This document shows positions 1 to 13,960 of a stretch of 64,000 bases of DNA, piece by piece (the first letter of the stretch is position 1; each line of letters opens with the position of its first letter). The notes beneath the pieces were generated by a model. It was not told the origin of the DNA. It was given only the letters and a program-made list of their open reading frames with translations, and did no database searches. Origin of the DNA: Gymnogyps californianus (taxonomy: Eukaryota > Chordata > Aves > Accipitriformes > Cathartidae); contig NC_059477.1 in NCBI RefSeq assembly GCF_018139145.2, forward strand, positions 37,950,502 through 38,014,501. The letters are read 5' to 3'. Both the position numbers and the translations under genes were made by a program.

Positions 1-1516
1 TAGGCAAAACACTCTCCAGCGCTCTCAGGCAGTAACAGATTGCAGTACTGTAGTTGTCAGTACAGTATTAAAATTGCAGATTAAGATTTCCTTTCATGGA
101 CGCAAAACACCACACAAACATTAGAAGCAGTTTGTAGTGCCAGGCTGCTGGCACAAAACTTTTCTCTTTAAGCACAGGGACAATTTCTCGCACGTCTATG
201 GAATATTTATTAGTTCTCAGATTGCTCATTAACTGGGATGAGTGGACAAGTGCATTTAGGTTCATACTGTAACTAAGGTATTAAAATGGGTTTAAAATAG
301 CTTGAACTTTGCTTTCTAAAGTTTGTTTCAGTTGAACTGTGGACTAAACGGTGGCAGCATGGCCTTGGAAACACTTGCCTTGATTTTGGTTTGTCTGAGT
401 TGTAGCTTGCCTTTGTGGTGTCCTGTGACCTTAAATAAGTCATGTAGTCTTTGAAAGAGTTAAGACTTTTGAGTAGTGTTCAATATTACTTATTTGATAT
501 AATTGGCTCTTTTTTTTTAATATAGCAAGACCAAACTAAAGTCAGTGTCTTTAGAAAGGAAAGATGGCTTTAATGTAAGAGCATCGGTCTGGGACTTCAG
601 AGATTTGTATTCAGCTCTTGGTCCTAAGGTTGTGTTGGAATAGGCTTGGTCTGGCTTGGTAGCACCAGCTGCTAGGAAAACCACAGCCTCCAGAAAGCTG
701 TGTGAGCACAGCCACTGCTGCTTCTGCTCTCCTCTTGGCCTCACTGGAAATTGTTTCTCTTCCTCCCGCCCACTCAGGCCGTGGAGGCCTCCCCATCTGC
801 CTCCTCCTTGGTCTCTTGGAGGACCTCAGTCAGCTCACTGCCGTTGGCAGTGGAGAGATGGCTGGATCTGGCAGAAGCATCTTATTAGACCTGTGGAAGG
901 TGCCTTGCCTTGTTGCACCTGATTTCTTCATTTCACAGGTGTGTTTCATTTGTCCAGTTCGTGTATATAGATTGTAAGAAACTGTGTGTTCACATAATAC
1001 ACGGCTCAGGACTTGGACTTTGAAAACTTGCGTTCAAGTCCCTGTTCAAATCCCATCACTTTCTGTTGTGATGACTGGCCTGTCACAGCTCAGCAGAAAA
1101 TCCATTTTCCTTATTCCAGTACCTTCTGCTTTGTGAATAGTTCCAGGAATGTTTGAGGTGGAAGAACAATTTAAAATCCCCTCGAGGCCCTTTTCAGTAC
1201 TATTTTATTTTTGTGTAGAAACCTTGGTTTATACAAGTGCAGTTCTCTTCCGCCTAACCAGTAACATTTCCAAAAGTACAGGCATGAACAGTAGATTTGT
1301 GTACTTCCTGCAAACCCATGTGTTTAGCATCTACAGATCAATTATATCAAATTAACTCATTGGGTTTGAGTCTGATTCTCTCAATTATTTAAAAACACAA
1401 CAGGTACCATGATTATACAGATTTTATCAGCATTTCCACTGATAGATTCCCTCAGTTTAAGATCAGCATATATGCAGACCCTTCATGATCAATGTTTTAA
1501 CCCTTTAAAGAGATTT
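1..1516. other. No gene seen; possible old SINE relics
   Basis: No exon with paired splice sites or recognisable protein was found. Two patches recall MIR/CORE-type SINE consensus. Around 420-455 there is a string like the MIR core (TGTGACCTT...AAGTCA), and around 575-615 there is one like its 5' part (AAGAGCATCGGTCTGGGACTTC). A B-box-like GTTCAAATCCC at about 1043-1053 may belong to another relic. These similarities are weak and from memory. Confidence 0.3.
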
Positions 1517-1850
1517 CATAGAATCACAGAATCATAGAATACCAGGTTGGAAGGGACCTCAAGGATCGTCTGGTCCAACCTTTCTTGGCAAAAGCGCGGT
1601 CTGGACGAGATGGCCCAGCACCCTGTCCAGCTGAATCTTAACAGTGTCCAATGTTGGGGAATCCACCACCTCCCTGGGGAGATTATTCCAATGGCTGATT
1701 GTTCTCATTGTGAAAAATTTTCCTCTTGTATCCAATTGGATCTCCCAGGAGTAACTTGCACCCATTACCCCTCATCTTGTCCATGTGACTCCTTGTAAAA
1801 AGGGAGTCTCCATCTTCTCTGTAGCCACCCTTTAAATACTCTTCATATGT
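1517..1850 (-). mobile_element. CR1 LINE 3' fragment
   Basis: The plus strand opens with CATAGAATCACAGAATCATAG, the reverse complement of the CR1 3' octamer tail, so the element lies on the minus strand. The adjacent text (GGTTGGAAGGGACCTC, CACCTCCCTGGGGAGATTATTCCAATG) is the usual CR1 3' UTR and ORF2 end. On the minus strand a broken frame still reads EYLKGGYREDGDSLFTR, the CR1 reverse-transcriptase C-terminal region. It is a 5'-truncated, dead copy. Confidence 0.92.
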
Positions 1851-4800
1851 AAACATTTTCCTGTTTAGACTGTAATCCACTTTATAGGTCTATAATAATT
1901 TCCTATTATTTTATGTAAACGTTCTTTATCTTCCTTTTTTAATCCAGGCAGTCTCTAGTGTAATAGCTGCTAATTTAGATCCTATCCACTCCCCTCCCCC
2001 AGCTCCTTTCTACTGCTGCCGTAACCTTGCTCAGGTTCTTCTTTTTTTTTTTTTCCCCCTGACCTTATGACTCAAAAATTCACTCTCAGCTTTTGCTACC
2101 TTGAGACTAAGCCTGGCTTTCTTTTATTTATTTTGGATTCATTTCTCTCCTCCTATTCTGTTTTTTTAAGGAAAGGGAAATCAATGTTCTGGGCTTGCTT
2201 TGTAATATCTATATAGCCTTATGTCAGTTATTAATCTCTGTGCTTTTGCCTTGTTCAGATAACACCCTGTTTATTACATTGTTTTATATTAGAATAGCCT
2301 GAACCTTGCATAATTTCAATAACCAATGGTTTTCCATCTCGATCTTCCTAGCTACGGTTTTTAAAACAATTCTGTTTAGCTCATTGTTCATGTCTTGACT
2401 TATATCTTTATTCTCAGATGTTTCCAAGTAGAAGCTGCAAAAATAGTTCTTGTTATGTATGAAGAAATAGAGAATAAAGCCAGGTTTGAACTTCATTTTG
2501 TGTGTGAATAGCGCTTTGGTCGTTTTTATCTCCTGCAGGAAATCTCTGCCACTTGCCTTCATGAACCTCCAGTCTTCTTCAGTAATTTGGTCTTGTAAAG
2601 TGATGGCAGGTCGTAACTGTCGAGGGGAAAATGATTGCTTGGTTTATAAGGGCATAAGCTTTTAAAAGTGTTTTAATAGCAGGAGAAAGATTTTGAAATG
2701 GTCTCTGTATTAAAGGGCAAATGAACGTATTAGGTTGATAGTGACTTGTGGTATTGAACAGATAGGCTGCTTCATTTTGTGCCCATTGAAATTATTTTTC
2801 AGTACCCCAGACTTAGTTAAAATGTGAAATAAACAGGCTTGATGATCACAAAGGCTTGGATCTTCTTTCTCTGAGACATCCATGTTAGTAACAAACTCTT
2901 TGTTGACTCTCAGAAGCTTGGCACAGAGTAGAGTGAAGGCATGCAGCTTTTGAATAGGGTAATCTAGTTTTGCTACACCTTTATGACAAATCTGTCTTAT
3001 ACCTGACACGGACTCTGACAGCACTAACAATCTAATAAATCAGTCATGGGTAATGCATGCCGAAAGCTGCTTCAGGGAAAAAAAGGAAAGGGAAAAGGGA
3101 GGGACTTAAGAGCAGACCAGGAGTATGTTTCTTTCTTTCCATGGCTCTGAGGCAAACTGATTAAAAGCCTCTGTATTCTCTCAGTAAACTTATCACAAGT
3201 TGTTCCCATCTTCCTGTTACAGTACAAATGCCAGCAAGTTACAGGTCTAGATCGAAATTATTCTAAACAGGGAGAAAAAAAAGTCTTAACCAAGTGTCAA
3301 AGAAATCAGCTGGGAAATTGGCTGATCCCATCAGGAACACTGTCATGACAGAAGAGTAAAGTTTCGAGAGTAAAGTTAGTACAAAAATTTTTCACAAATT
3401 TATGATCATTAGGATAAAAGTTCTTTTTCTGGTTCAGACTGAGAATTTGTCTAGTTAGGGTTTTTCCTCGGAAGCACTTTCCATTTTTTGATCAATTTTA
3501 ATAGAGAGGCTTCTCCAGGCCAGGTTAGCTGCAGAGTTTGGGGAGGTGTTGAGTTATCTATCAAACAGGAAGGTAACAACAGAACTGGCTCTGGCACAGA
3601 AGAGGGAGAGAAGGACATAATTCTTTGAACTCTGAAGAGCTCAACTAACATCTAATTTGGAACTGAATTGCCTGTGACTCAGGCGGAGGCAGAAAAGAAA
3701 GGCACTTCTGGACAATTTGTGTCTTAGTTTAGGAGCACAGAGGCAGAACACATCCTCTTGGATAAGGGAGGCAGGCACCGAGAGAAGATAGGCATGGGCT
3801 ATGCTGCAGGAGCCTGACCATCTCTGCAGGAGGAGCTCGTGCGGGGCCGCTTACCTGCCTCTGTTCACAGTGCAGGGCTTGGAGGTCATATAAATAAACC
3901 GCAGAGTGCACCCATGTGTTCCTCTTCCTAGGGGAAACTGGCTAATGTCAAGTATCCCAAATCTCAGCTGATACAAATAGAAAGCAATGTAGAAAAGAAA
4001 GTAATGTCTATCTGCGTCCTGTAAGGCAGAGATCGTCTTCCTTTCCAAACCTGCCTTGCAGGTGCCTGGAGATCAATCCAGAGCTCCTCTTCTCCAGCAC
4101 AATGAAAACTTGTTCTGAATAATGAACGTTAATTTCCAATGTGGCAGCTCCTACCCAGAGCTCCTGAGTATGAATTAGTTCGCCGAAGTATAAATGGTAA
4201 TCTTAGAGGTACATATTGTTATGCATACCATGTATATTCTGGTATGTCCTGCTCCTTCTCCAACTGATATTAATGTTAAAAAATTAATTGAGAATAAAGA
4301 TGTAGTATTAGGCCCACAGAGCATGTCATGCTCTACAGCTTTTGTAGTTAAATAATTTAAAGTGAAAATAATTTTATGCATAATTCTGTGTGTGTTTATT
4401 TATGTATATGAAGTATTGCAAAGTCTTTTTCATTTGGGACATGATTTATGAGTTGGCAGACCCTCTCAGTGTGTCATCAGCTTGAATTGAGCCCCAAAAT
4501 GTACTCATTTCAATCCATCATCTGCTGGTTTTTCAGTGACCTGTGCAGAACAGGGTTTTCTGGCAGGAAGGCTGAGCGTTAAATACGCATAGAGACCAGA
4601 TCATGCTTCTCTCCCCTACGGGTGGTCTCCCTAGGACAGAATTAGTGGCTTCTGCTGTCGAGCTGCTGCTGTACTTGGATAAACCAAGGAATGACATCCG
4701 CAGGCCCCCGAAAGCGGTACATTTCTAGAGCAAAACTCTGCTCATTGTAAAAGGAGTTAAGACGTTGTGTCTACCTACCTGTTCTGCAGGGAGTACATGC

Positions 4801-7800
4801 ACTTCTTTCAACTTACATTGCACTTCCTAACATGAGAGAAAAAGCCCTTTTTAAATGAAAAGAAAATGGTATTTTTCCTTCTGGAATACTGAATAGCATG
4901 GCTATTTTTCCATTAAGAGCATTTTCTTTGCTTCATAGCAATTTCTAGGAGGTTTTAAGCTAATGTACTATGGAGATACACATATATGTGCATACATACA
5001 TATGTTCAATGAAGCATATCACCTGCTCCATCTTTTTGGCAAAAGTTAATAATGGTAGAGAGTAGGCACAAAATTTAACTCCTTCCTACTTATTGCAGTC
5101 TCCTGTTTTCTAGGTAGAAAAAGTGTTAGTGTCATCTTCTCTCTTGAAAACAACACAAACCCTATGAAAATTCAAAAAGAATAAAGCCAGGGACTTAATG
5201 TTTAAACATCCACATGAATGAATATTATAAGCCATGGATGAGTTAAATCTGCCAATGACTGTGCTCTTGAAAAGGTTTACATTAAGCAAAAAACCCGAAC
5301 AATCCCCTTCTGCCTAATGGTTCTGTTTGCTATTCCCATAACAAGAGATCATGATTTAATGTACCCTATTTATTTTGGGTTTTAATAGGATTTTGAAATA
5401 AGTCTTCAGCAAACAAAGAGTATTGGAAGTCATAATGACAATTAGAAGTTAGAACTAAGTAACTTATAACTTCAAGTAACTATACTGAGCTGGTACATTT
5501 TTTTGGTAGAGTGCAATTAGTAAGACTGACTCCTACCTTAAGCTCCTTGCAGTATTTTTGGACACATAACAATTACAAGAAGTGGCTTATAAGACAAGGT
5601 TTAGAAAAATAAGACCCTGTATTTGCAAGAAAATGTCCCGGTTGGATATTTTTCAACAAGATAGAAAACACTTATGAAATTCTAGAGAAAAATTTTTCTC
5701 TTACATTATTCTATATCTTGTTTAAAACACAAGCTGGGAATATAGTCATCACTGTATCTAGTGACTTTTTAGAAAAGTATATTGAACAATCAAGGGAAGA
5801 AAATCAGTTAAGTGCTAAAGTGGCTGGGAGAAAAGGAACATTGTCGAATTCATCCTCCAGAAAAGAAGTGTTACACTGACATGATCTGAGAACCTACGGT
5901 AACTGTAGGTAATCTATAGTTTGAGATCAGATACTGGAACCTGAGCGTTGCTATTTATTAGCAATTGTTTCTGTTTTATAACCACACATGAACTATCCTC
6001 AATGATGCAAAATAACTTTCTAATTGTCTAAAAATAGATGAGGATGTATATTGTCTCAAATAGTCGCTTGACTATTCACTTCAAATAGAAATACAGTGAG
6101 AAGCTGCAAGGCGTTGAAAGCTGTTTTAGGTTTTCAAATCCAATCTTGGCAAGGGGTTTTGTTCATTAGCACCATCTCTTGTAGACATTATGGAGGCAAG
6201 ATAATAGAAATCTTTTTTATTGATTGGGGCTGTACTTCAAGAAAGGTGTAATTGCCACCCTAAATTTAATCTTGTAGATACTCATCTGGTGCCAATGTTC
6301 TGTTTTAGTATTAATGTCTTCCTGGAACTGTTAAAGTGAATGCTAAAAACTTAACTTCATATTAACATTGCTAACTGTGATCTAGATCAGTATGTATTAG
6401 TAAAATATAGTAAGTATTTCTGAAGTCTGGTCCTTCGTCTAAGTGTTTGTAGGAAATTTGCAAGGAGTGGCAAGTGTAATTTGCTTTTTTAATCTTTTGC
6501 ATTTGGGATACTATTTACATTGGAGCAGTTCATAACATAAAATGAAAGGTGAAACTTCAGAAATGGAGAATAGAGAATCATTTATTGGAAAACAGAATAG
6601 ATACATTTAAAAGCATTTTGCTACATTAGTTAGACGTGGGGAAAAAATGCTACTATTAGGAACTCGATGAAAGGGAGGAGGAATGTTTCTGTGAGTTACA
6701 GTACTGACAGTTTTTCCAAGCTTTTTTAAACACTTAATTTGCAGTATTCAAAGGTCTCACAGTCAGTATTTTTTATTCGTATAAATTGACAGTAAGGGTC
6801 AGATCAAATCTTATATCTAGTTACTGTTGCAGCCCTGAAGGTTCAATCAAAAAATCCTTACTTGTATCGTTGTTCCCCTAAGTTGCTTCTGGAAGAGTGA
6901 GGGAATGTCAAAACTTCTGTATACCTCCATCAAGACACCAAGATTTTGGTCTATAGTTGCTCTGAATCTTCCAGTGAGACAAATGAAAGGAGAGCCTGAA
7001 GGCCCAGAGCGTGGTTTGGGATTTACTTTACTGAACCTGAGTTGTCCGAGGTAACAGTTTAAAACTCTTCTTTTCCAAGTGAACTTATAATTGGTGTCCA
7101 TATTCCCTTCCTCGCACTCCTTCCTCCTCCCCCCAGGTTTTCTGCCACGGCTCCATCCCATCCTACGTCAGTACTGCTGCCTGTGATGAAACACGCGGCT
7201 CATCTTTTGGCCACTGGTAGGTGAGCCAATGGTAGATTTCTGTAAATCCGAATTTTCAGATGAAGATGCAAATTTCTGAGAGCACCTAGATTTTCCAGTA
7301 TTTCACTAAGCCCCTATTGTATGATTAGAAAGCTAGTTTTCTAAAATGCTTCCAGGGATTAAGGCTGTATGGCTACATGGGGCCTTGTGTGTCCTTGGCA
7401 TGTCAACCGCTAACTCACCTAGGAGCAATGTAAAGCTGTTAAGGGCAATGTAAAGGGCAAAGGAGAGCTCAGGTGTAGAGGCAACTAAAAGCGAGCATTT
7501 CACCAGGTATTGCGTTGGTACCTCCACAAATAAATGCTGACACATTAACAACTTAGAAAACTAGAGCATTTGGCTTTAGCAGTTACTCAGCGGAAAGACA
7601 CTACAGGCTGGAGCTAGTGTTAGTTAAACATTATTGAGGTCTTTCCCTTGGTAGTCACTGAAATTTCTCAGTAGAAGCAGGATCTTATTTATTCACTTTT
7701 CTCTAGACTGTGGGTAAACATACCTATTTTAAAAAAATGGGAAGAAATGAGGAAATTTATCTGTGCCTTCAAATTTTAATGAAAACAGAATAACACGGCA

Positions 7801-9304
7801 CTAAAAATCTTTATAAAATGGTCTGTACCATTTTAAAATCTTGTTGTCAGGAACAGTCATTTTGATGGTGTCACTACAGCCATGGATCATGAATTTGAGC
7901 CTTGCCATAGACAGGTTTGAAAATAAATGTAGGTTTATTGACATATGAGAAGGGACTTTTTATTCTTCTGTGTGATTATATGAGGGTAGAAGGGAGAGAA
8001 CTAGCAATTTCTTTACACTATATCTTCCCAAATGAAAAATGTGCTCAGTGCCAGATTATCAATACCCAAATGATTGTCTTCATTGTCCTGCTGTTATGTT
8101 ATCTTCATCCTATTGGGAGCTGCGAAAAAGAAATGAGGATTCAGCTGCTTAAGGGACTATAGAAGAAGGAGCCTCATGCATGTGATGTCATGTAAGAAAT
8201 ATTATGTGCAAGTGTTCAAATGATTTATTGTAGTTACTGTATTTTCTTTGGAATTTTTATGTAATTACGGCAAAATCACAACCCACATTTTTTTCAGAAT
8301 TTTGACTTAGGTAACCAAAGTTTTTATTAACCAGGGAATGAAGAACACGTTATTGAAAGGGATTAAGCAGCAAAATGATGAATGGAACTGTTTCCAAAGC
8401 GTGCACATAAAGTGATATCATCTAGCTAAGGCTGATTTCTGCTCCATCGCTTCAACAGGAAAAAAGCTATATTGCTGAAATGATTCGGCTTAGGCTCTAT
8501 TATTTGCGGTGGCGCTTGACAGTTATGGAGTTGGAATTCAATTTCTTTCATCTAAAGCAGGTGTGCCTTAAAAAAATCACTCTGCTACTTCTGTATAACG
8601 CATGGAGATTGTTGGCTTCTTGCCTGAAAGCGTTTCAGTGCACTTATCCCATTTTCATACAGCAGAAGCTGTCCGTGAATATCATCTTGGTTTAAATACG
8701 AGTGAATTTTCTTTATCCCAAAACAAGATAATAGATGATATGAAAAGCTTTATTTTATGCTAGCACATAGATTTAAGAACCCATTTTGAAGGGCAGTTTT
8801 ATAGAAATCTATATTACAAAGCACATAAAGATGTTGACATTAATTTATTATTCAGGACAAGAAGAAAGGTGCTCCTTAATCTTGATGTATCTGTTTGTGA
8901 TATGACAGGTTAACCTTGATATTAGCATCATGTATCCAAATTTTACTTCCCTGTTTGACTCTAAAATACCTTACCTTCGTTTCTGATAGTGATGCATCCA
9001 GATAGCAGTTGTTTATTTGTGAATAGTACATGGCACATTTATTTTATGTGAAAAGAAAGCGTACTTCTACAAGTGTCTGCTGGGATTTAGACAGGTTTAG
9101 TTAGAGTAAGGATTTGAGTTTACATGGAAATAATGTGTGTAATATCTGGAAGAGTGATATATATTTATTGAGGTCAAATAAAAATGTATGTGCATGTCTG
9201 TGTCATATTACGTATTCCCATGTATCTATATACACATTTATACTAAAATATATATCTGGATTTTAGATGTGTATATATTTGTATGTGTAAACATATATAT
9301 GGAG
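1851..9304. other. Downstream intergenic stretch without a recognised gene
   Basis: The stretch is AT-rich with only short chance open frames, none with recognisable domains or convincing splice sites. It contains a poly-T run near 2040-2055 and TA/CA-rich patches around 4980-5005 and 9150-9300. In mammals the gene tail-to-tail with VWDE is TMEM106B. Its coding sequence is not visible here, though a long 3' UTR could not be excluded by eye. Confidence 0.5.
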
Positions 9305-9754
9305 AGAATCATAGAATCATTTATGTTGGAAAAGACCCTTAAAATCATCAAGTCCAGCCGTTAACCTAGCACTGCCAAGTCCACCACTAAACCACGTCCC
9401 TAACTGCCACATCTACATGTCTTTTAAATACCTCCAGGGATGGTGACTCCACCACTTCCCTGGGCAACCTGTTCCAATGCTTGACAACCCTTTCGGTGAA
9501 GAAATTTTTCTTCGTATCCAATCTAAACCTCCCCTGGCGCAACTTGAGGTCATTTCCTCTCATCCTATCACTTGTTACTTGGGAGAAGAGACCAACACCC
9601 ACCTCGCTACCACCTCCTTTCAGGCCGTTGTAGAGAGCGATAAGGTCTCCCCTCAGCCTCCTTTTCTCCAGGCTAAACAACCCCAGTTCCCTCAGCCGCT
9701 CCTCATAACACTTGTGCTCTAGACCCTTCACCAGCTTCGTTGCTCTTCTTTGGA
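9305..9754 (-). mobile_element. CR1 LINE 3' fragment with ORF2 C-terminus
   Basis: The plus strand begins AGAATCATAGAATCAT, the reverse complement of the CR1 tail. The minus strand keeps an open remnant of the ORF2 C-terminal region, with the blocks [19 protein letters not shown] and [21 protein letters not shown]. The copy is about 450 bp, 5'-truncated, and flanked on both sides by TA-rich simple sequence (ATATATATGG before, ATATATATATGTATG after), so it inserted into or beside a (TA)n tract. The long minus-strand open frame here is CR1, not a host gene. Confidence 0.95.
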
Positions 9755-12399
9755 TGCAGATATATATATATGTATGTTTATATATAAAATAGGACATATT
9801 ATGAAACTTAAAATGCTGCAAAGGCCCTGTCCTGCTTTCTTTTGGCAGAAACGTGTGAAGAAATTTGAAGCATATATTTAGTACCAAACAGGGCAGAAAC
9901 TTCTAAGTATTCATGTTACACAGACCTGTCTGCAATCACCCCAGAACTCCATTCTGAAGGCATGTGTCAACTGAAGTCAAAACATATCAGGGAAGACTTT
10001 CGATAGACTGGTTTCTCATGTGTTCATGAAACTCGAATGAGAGCTAAAGAAAAACATTGTGATTTCCAAATCAGTAGTGCTCTTCTGTCCAGTTTAGACT
10101 TAAAGAGAAGAAATAGGATGCATCTTTTTATTGCAAGGAAACAGCAGAACTCCAGAATGAACACTTTTATAAATTTTCTTTCTTCATAAGTTTCTCTGAG
10201 ACTAAAAGTATGTTCAAGTATTCATTATGTGCACTACCATAGTTCTTTAAATCCTTTAAGGACCAGTGGCAGGCTTTTGTTGTCAATAGGATGAGCATAC
10301 ATGGAGACCTCCAGGTTAGCAGGGACCCGAGCTGGTGAGTTCACCTGGTAGGGCACATCTCTGCGTGGATTTATCTGGGCACTCCTGGAAGCCCAAGCTC
10401 TTGGGTGCTTCCCGGTCTAGACTAACTACAGTGTATCAGGACACCTCTGAATACAATCTGAATACATGAACAAGTATATGTGTTGAAGGTATTCAGTGAT
10501 ATGATGAGGAAATCACAGTCATTTTTCTTGCCTAAATAGCCTTTACTCCTCTTACATTCCTTTGTAATCAGCAAGCAAATAGTCTGACTGACATACATGT
10601 GTAGCTCGATACTGTTTATATTTGACTTTCCCTTTTTTATCTCATATTACTTCCATTTATTTGTCAAATAATTTATGAATAGGCATGCCATTTTTTCCTC
10701 AAACTCCACAGATGACTTGCTTGTATATTCACAGACACTGAATACAGCTTGTATAACTTGAGCACTGTGATTTGTGGTTTAATGTCTCTTAATGTATAAA
10801 TGAACAAAGTAATAGTGATGTTAAGGTCACTAAGTGCAGCAAAGGGTTGCTTAATATGAGGAATTGTTTATTAAAAACATCTTGTATTTTCAGGCTGTAC
10901 TGAAATCAATAGTATGTTTAATCTTTGGAAGGCAGTCACTGGGTTCATTCATAGGAAATGAATGGCCTGTTGCTGTTCCATTTACTGGTAAATTCCATTG
11001 TTAAAAATATCTGTTATACTGTTTGTCTTTTCTTAATTATTATTTTCTGTAACAGGCTACACTTCTCAGTACCTTTATGCCTTAGAATAAATATACAACA
11101 GACAGGCAAGTTTAGTGCATTAATATTTAAACTGTTACTGGGAAAATACACCATCATGATAGCTTATAGTGTAATATTATGTACCATTTATATCTAACTA
11201 GATAACATTGTTTAGCTTAAATTAATTCTGTTGGCTTAATTAATGCTATTACTTTAATCCATTAGGAAAGGAAAAAACCCCAAGGAAAGCATGATGGTAT
11301 CAGATAGGACAAGAGATACAATATGAATTTCAACTTTCTGAAAAACTCCCTGTTGTACAAATGACGCAGTGATTGTCTTAATCTCTTTTGGGAGTAGTGC
11401 CAAAGTTTCTAACTGTGGTTCCACTGGAAAAGAAGTCTGTTTAGTCTGTTTTGTTTGGGTCGCCCCTTCCAGCCCTGAACAAATGTGCTCTAATGGCTAT
11501 TCTGAATGTAAAAGTCAGCAGGAGCATTTGTCTTCATGTCTGCCACGAAACTTGCTAAATTATCTGGATCTCTCAAAGAGTCAATACAAATTAAAAATAC
11601 ACAAAAGATTTCTAAGAGAGTGATTGCTATTCTAGCAAGTTCATTAGCCTTCTGAGGAATGCTGTTGGCAGGCTTTGTTTAGCAGAAGTCCAAAACAAAG
11701 TAAACCAAAAATGTCAGAAAATGAATTGCAAATCACTTGGCAATATAAATGTGAGAACGAGGATGTAGATGATGAATAATTTGGGAAAATGTATATTGTT
11801 CCTCCAGGAATCTTAACTGCACAAAGGGGAACTATACCGAGATTACAGCAGAGAAAGGGGAATAACTTGATTAAGCAAATATGGGCCGTCCAGCTTTTCC
11901 AAATGCACTGGCAAAACCAGACTCCAGACACTACTTAGTTTGTGGAAAAAAAAGGAGTTCTGCAGTGAGGCCTTTTTTTTCCTGCTCCCTGTATCTATCT
12001 CCTTAGTGTTTTCAGTCTATACTCTGAAAAAAATGCTACTGAAAATGAATTTTTCACTCTAATTTTGTGAGACTAAGTTGAAGACCAGAAATTAAGTTCA
12101 GAGGAGGAAATCAGTCTCCTAGCCTGGGTGAGTGGCAATTCCCTTGCATCTCCTTCCCTAGGAAAGGGAGGCTGGCGCCATTCGGTTAGCTGCAAGTGCA
12201 GTCACCGAGAGCATCCCTTGTCAGCTGCCGCTGAAGGAAGGGAAGAGGCTGCTCCACTCCAATTTAATCCAGGTTTTTTGACAAATTTTACATGCCACTG
12301 CTACTGTATTGTTCCCATTATTTGAAGTTTCATAACAGAAACAGAGCAAAGCATGTGTTTAAACTCCTATAGCAAAACATAGTGGTAAATCTAACAGGA
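9755..12399. other. No gene seen
   Basis: AT-rich non-coding sequence. Short open frames on both strands show no recognisable domain, splice structure or signal. No repeat family was identified with confidence. Confidence 0.5.
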
Positions 12400-13960
12400 A
12401 GGAGAGAGGATTGCAGATGACACAGGCAAGGCTAATGTGCTCAATGCCTTTTCTTCAGTCTTCACGGAAAGGTTAAATGTGACAAAAGGTTTAACATGAT
12501 CAGAATTAACAAGGGAACAGAAATGCAAGGGAGAGTAGGGAAGGAACTGCGTATTTAGATTCAGAAAAGTCAGATTTAAGGCCTGTTTACAAGGTTAAAT
12601 GACTAGGCAATAAACTGGGATTTGAATTTATGGTATGCTATCTACTGTGCATTAACTCTCCATATGGGAAGTCTTAGTATATAAGAGGGTCTTTACATGA
12701 AGCAGCTTTTCCAGGTCAACAGGGCCTCATAGAGTTTACCCCAGCATATTTAAAGATGCGGTTTCCAAACCAGCAGTGATTTGCTTTGAGAACTCCTGAA
12801 GGATATAAATAGTCCCAATAAACACAGTACGTATCTTTAAATGAGAAAAAAAAAAAAAGGAAAAGCAAGGGAATGACGGCCAAAGATTCAGACTAAGTTG
12901 GTATCTGGAAAGATACTAACACAAATTATTAAACAATCAATTTATAAGCACCTCAAGCTTAATAAGGGAAGCAGCCACTCTATCCACCAAGAGCAGATAT
13001 ATTTTTCACTTTAGGGAGACTTCTGATATGACTCAGAGAGTCATGGCAGTAAGTATGATTCAGATGAAATAAGTAAGGAGCAAGCCCTGTTTGAGAAAGT
13101 ATTATCAAGCAATAATTTTATCAATAGTCTGTAGGCCCTAATTTTTCTACTATTTGCTACTTTCATTAATGTCTTAGACAATGAGATGTCACGTTTTTGA
13201 ACAATATCACACTTCGAGGCAGTGCAGGCAGGCTTAGAATTAGAAATCTTTTTGATAAATGGGTGAAACAGCTTGAAATCCATAAGACAAAATTAAGTAA
13301 AGACAATAAAGATGGTGCTGACAGAGGAAAAGTCAACTGCACAAATGCCAAATGGGAAATAAGGGATAAGGTATCAGCACTGTGGAAAAGACTGAGCAGG
13401 TTGCAGTGATTTTGCAGAAAAATGTAAATCTCTTGCTGTAAATGTATTAATCGGAGATGGGGGAACCACACAGGGCAGCAGTTGCTGGGCACTAGCCCGT
13501 GCTGGCACTCAGCTACAGCAGGTCAGGAAGGATATGGAGAAACTGGAGAGAGTTTAGACAAGAGCAACAGAGAACAGGGTTTGAAACTTGGTTGGGTTAG
13601 CTTAGGAAAATGGGAGAAAATCATGCAGCAGAGACTCTAATTATCTTCAAATATGTAAATGTTGTTACTGAAAGAACTGTGATAACTTTTCTCTGTGCCC
13701 ACCAAGGTTACCCCAAGAAGTATCAGTTTTACTTGCAACAGATTGGGTTTATGTTCAGTGTTAGGAAAAACAAAACTGTGCCTTAATAATGTAGTTAAAT
13801 ACTTGAACAATTACTTAGACAAATTGTGAGATTTCCACAGCTGACAGGTTTGGAGAAGTTGACTGAAGCATGTTCAGATTGTTCATTTATACCTGATCCA
13901 GTCCGATAAATTAACTCTTGGGAGGCCCATCATCCCAACTTTTCTACAGTAATATGGGTA
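12400..13960 (+). mobile_element. Ancient LINE relic (CR1/L3-like ORF2)
   Basis: Several plus-strand segments in different frames read as decayed reverse-transcriptase pieces in the correct order. Around 12440-12475 there is ANVLNAFSSVFT. Around 12895-12955 there is LVSGKILTQIIKQSIYKHL, the block after the NYRPVSL position of CR1/L3. Around 13155-13185 there is FINVLDNEMS, and around 13530-13570 there is DMEKLERV-TRATEN from the C-terminal region. Many stops and frameshifts separate them. The degree of decay points to an old insertion, far older than the other CR1 copies here. Family (CR1 or L3 clade) is inferred from motif order; the outer limits are approximate. Confidence 0.65.

Noticed and set aside
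1020..1060. tRNA B-box-like string GTTCAAATCCC
   Set aside because: No A box at the proper distance and no cloverleaf could be drawn; at best a SINE relic.
9387..9887. 166-residue minus-strand open frame
   Set aside because: It reads through a CR1 ORF2 remnant and adjoining unique sequence; not a host gene.
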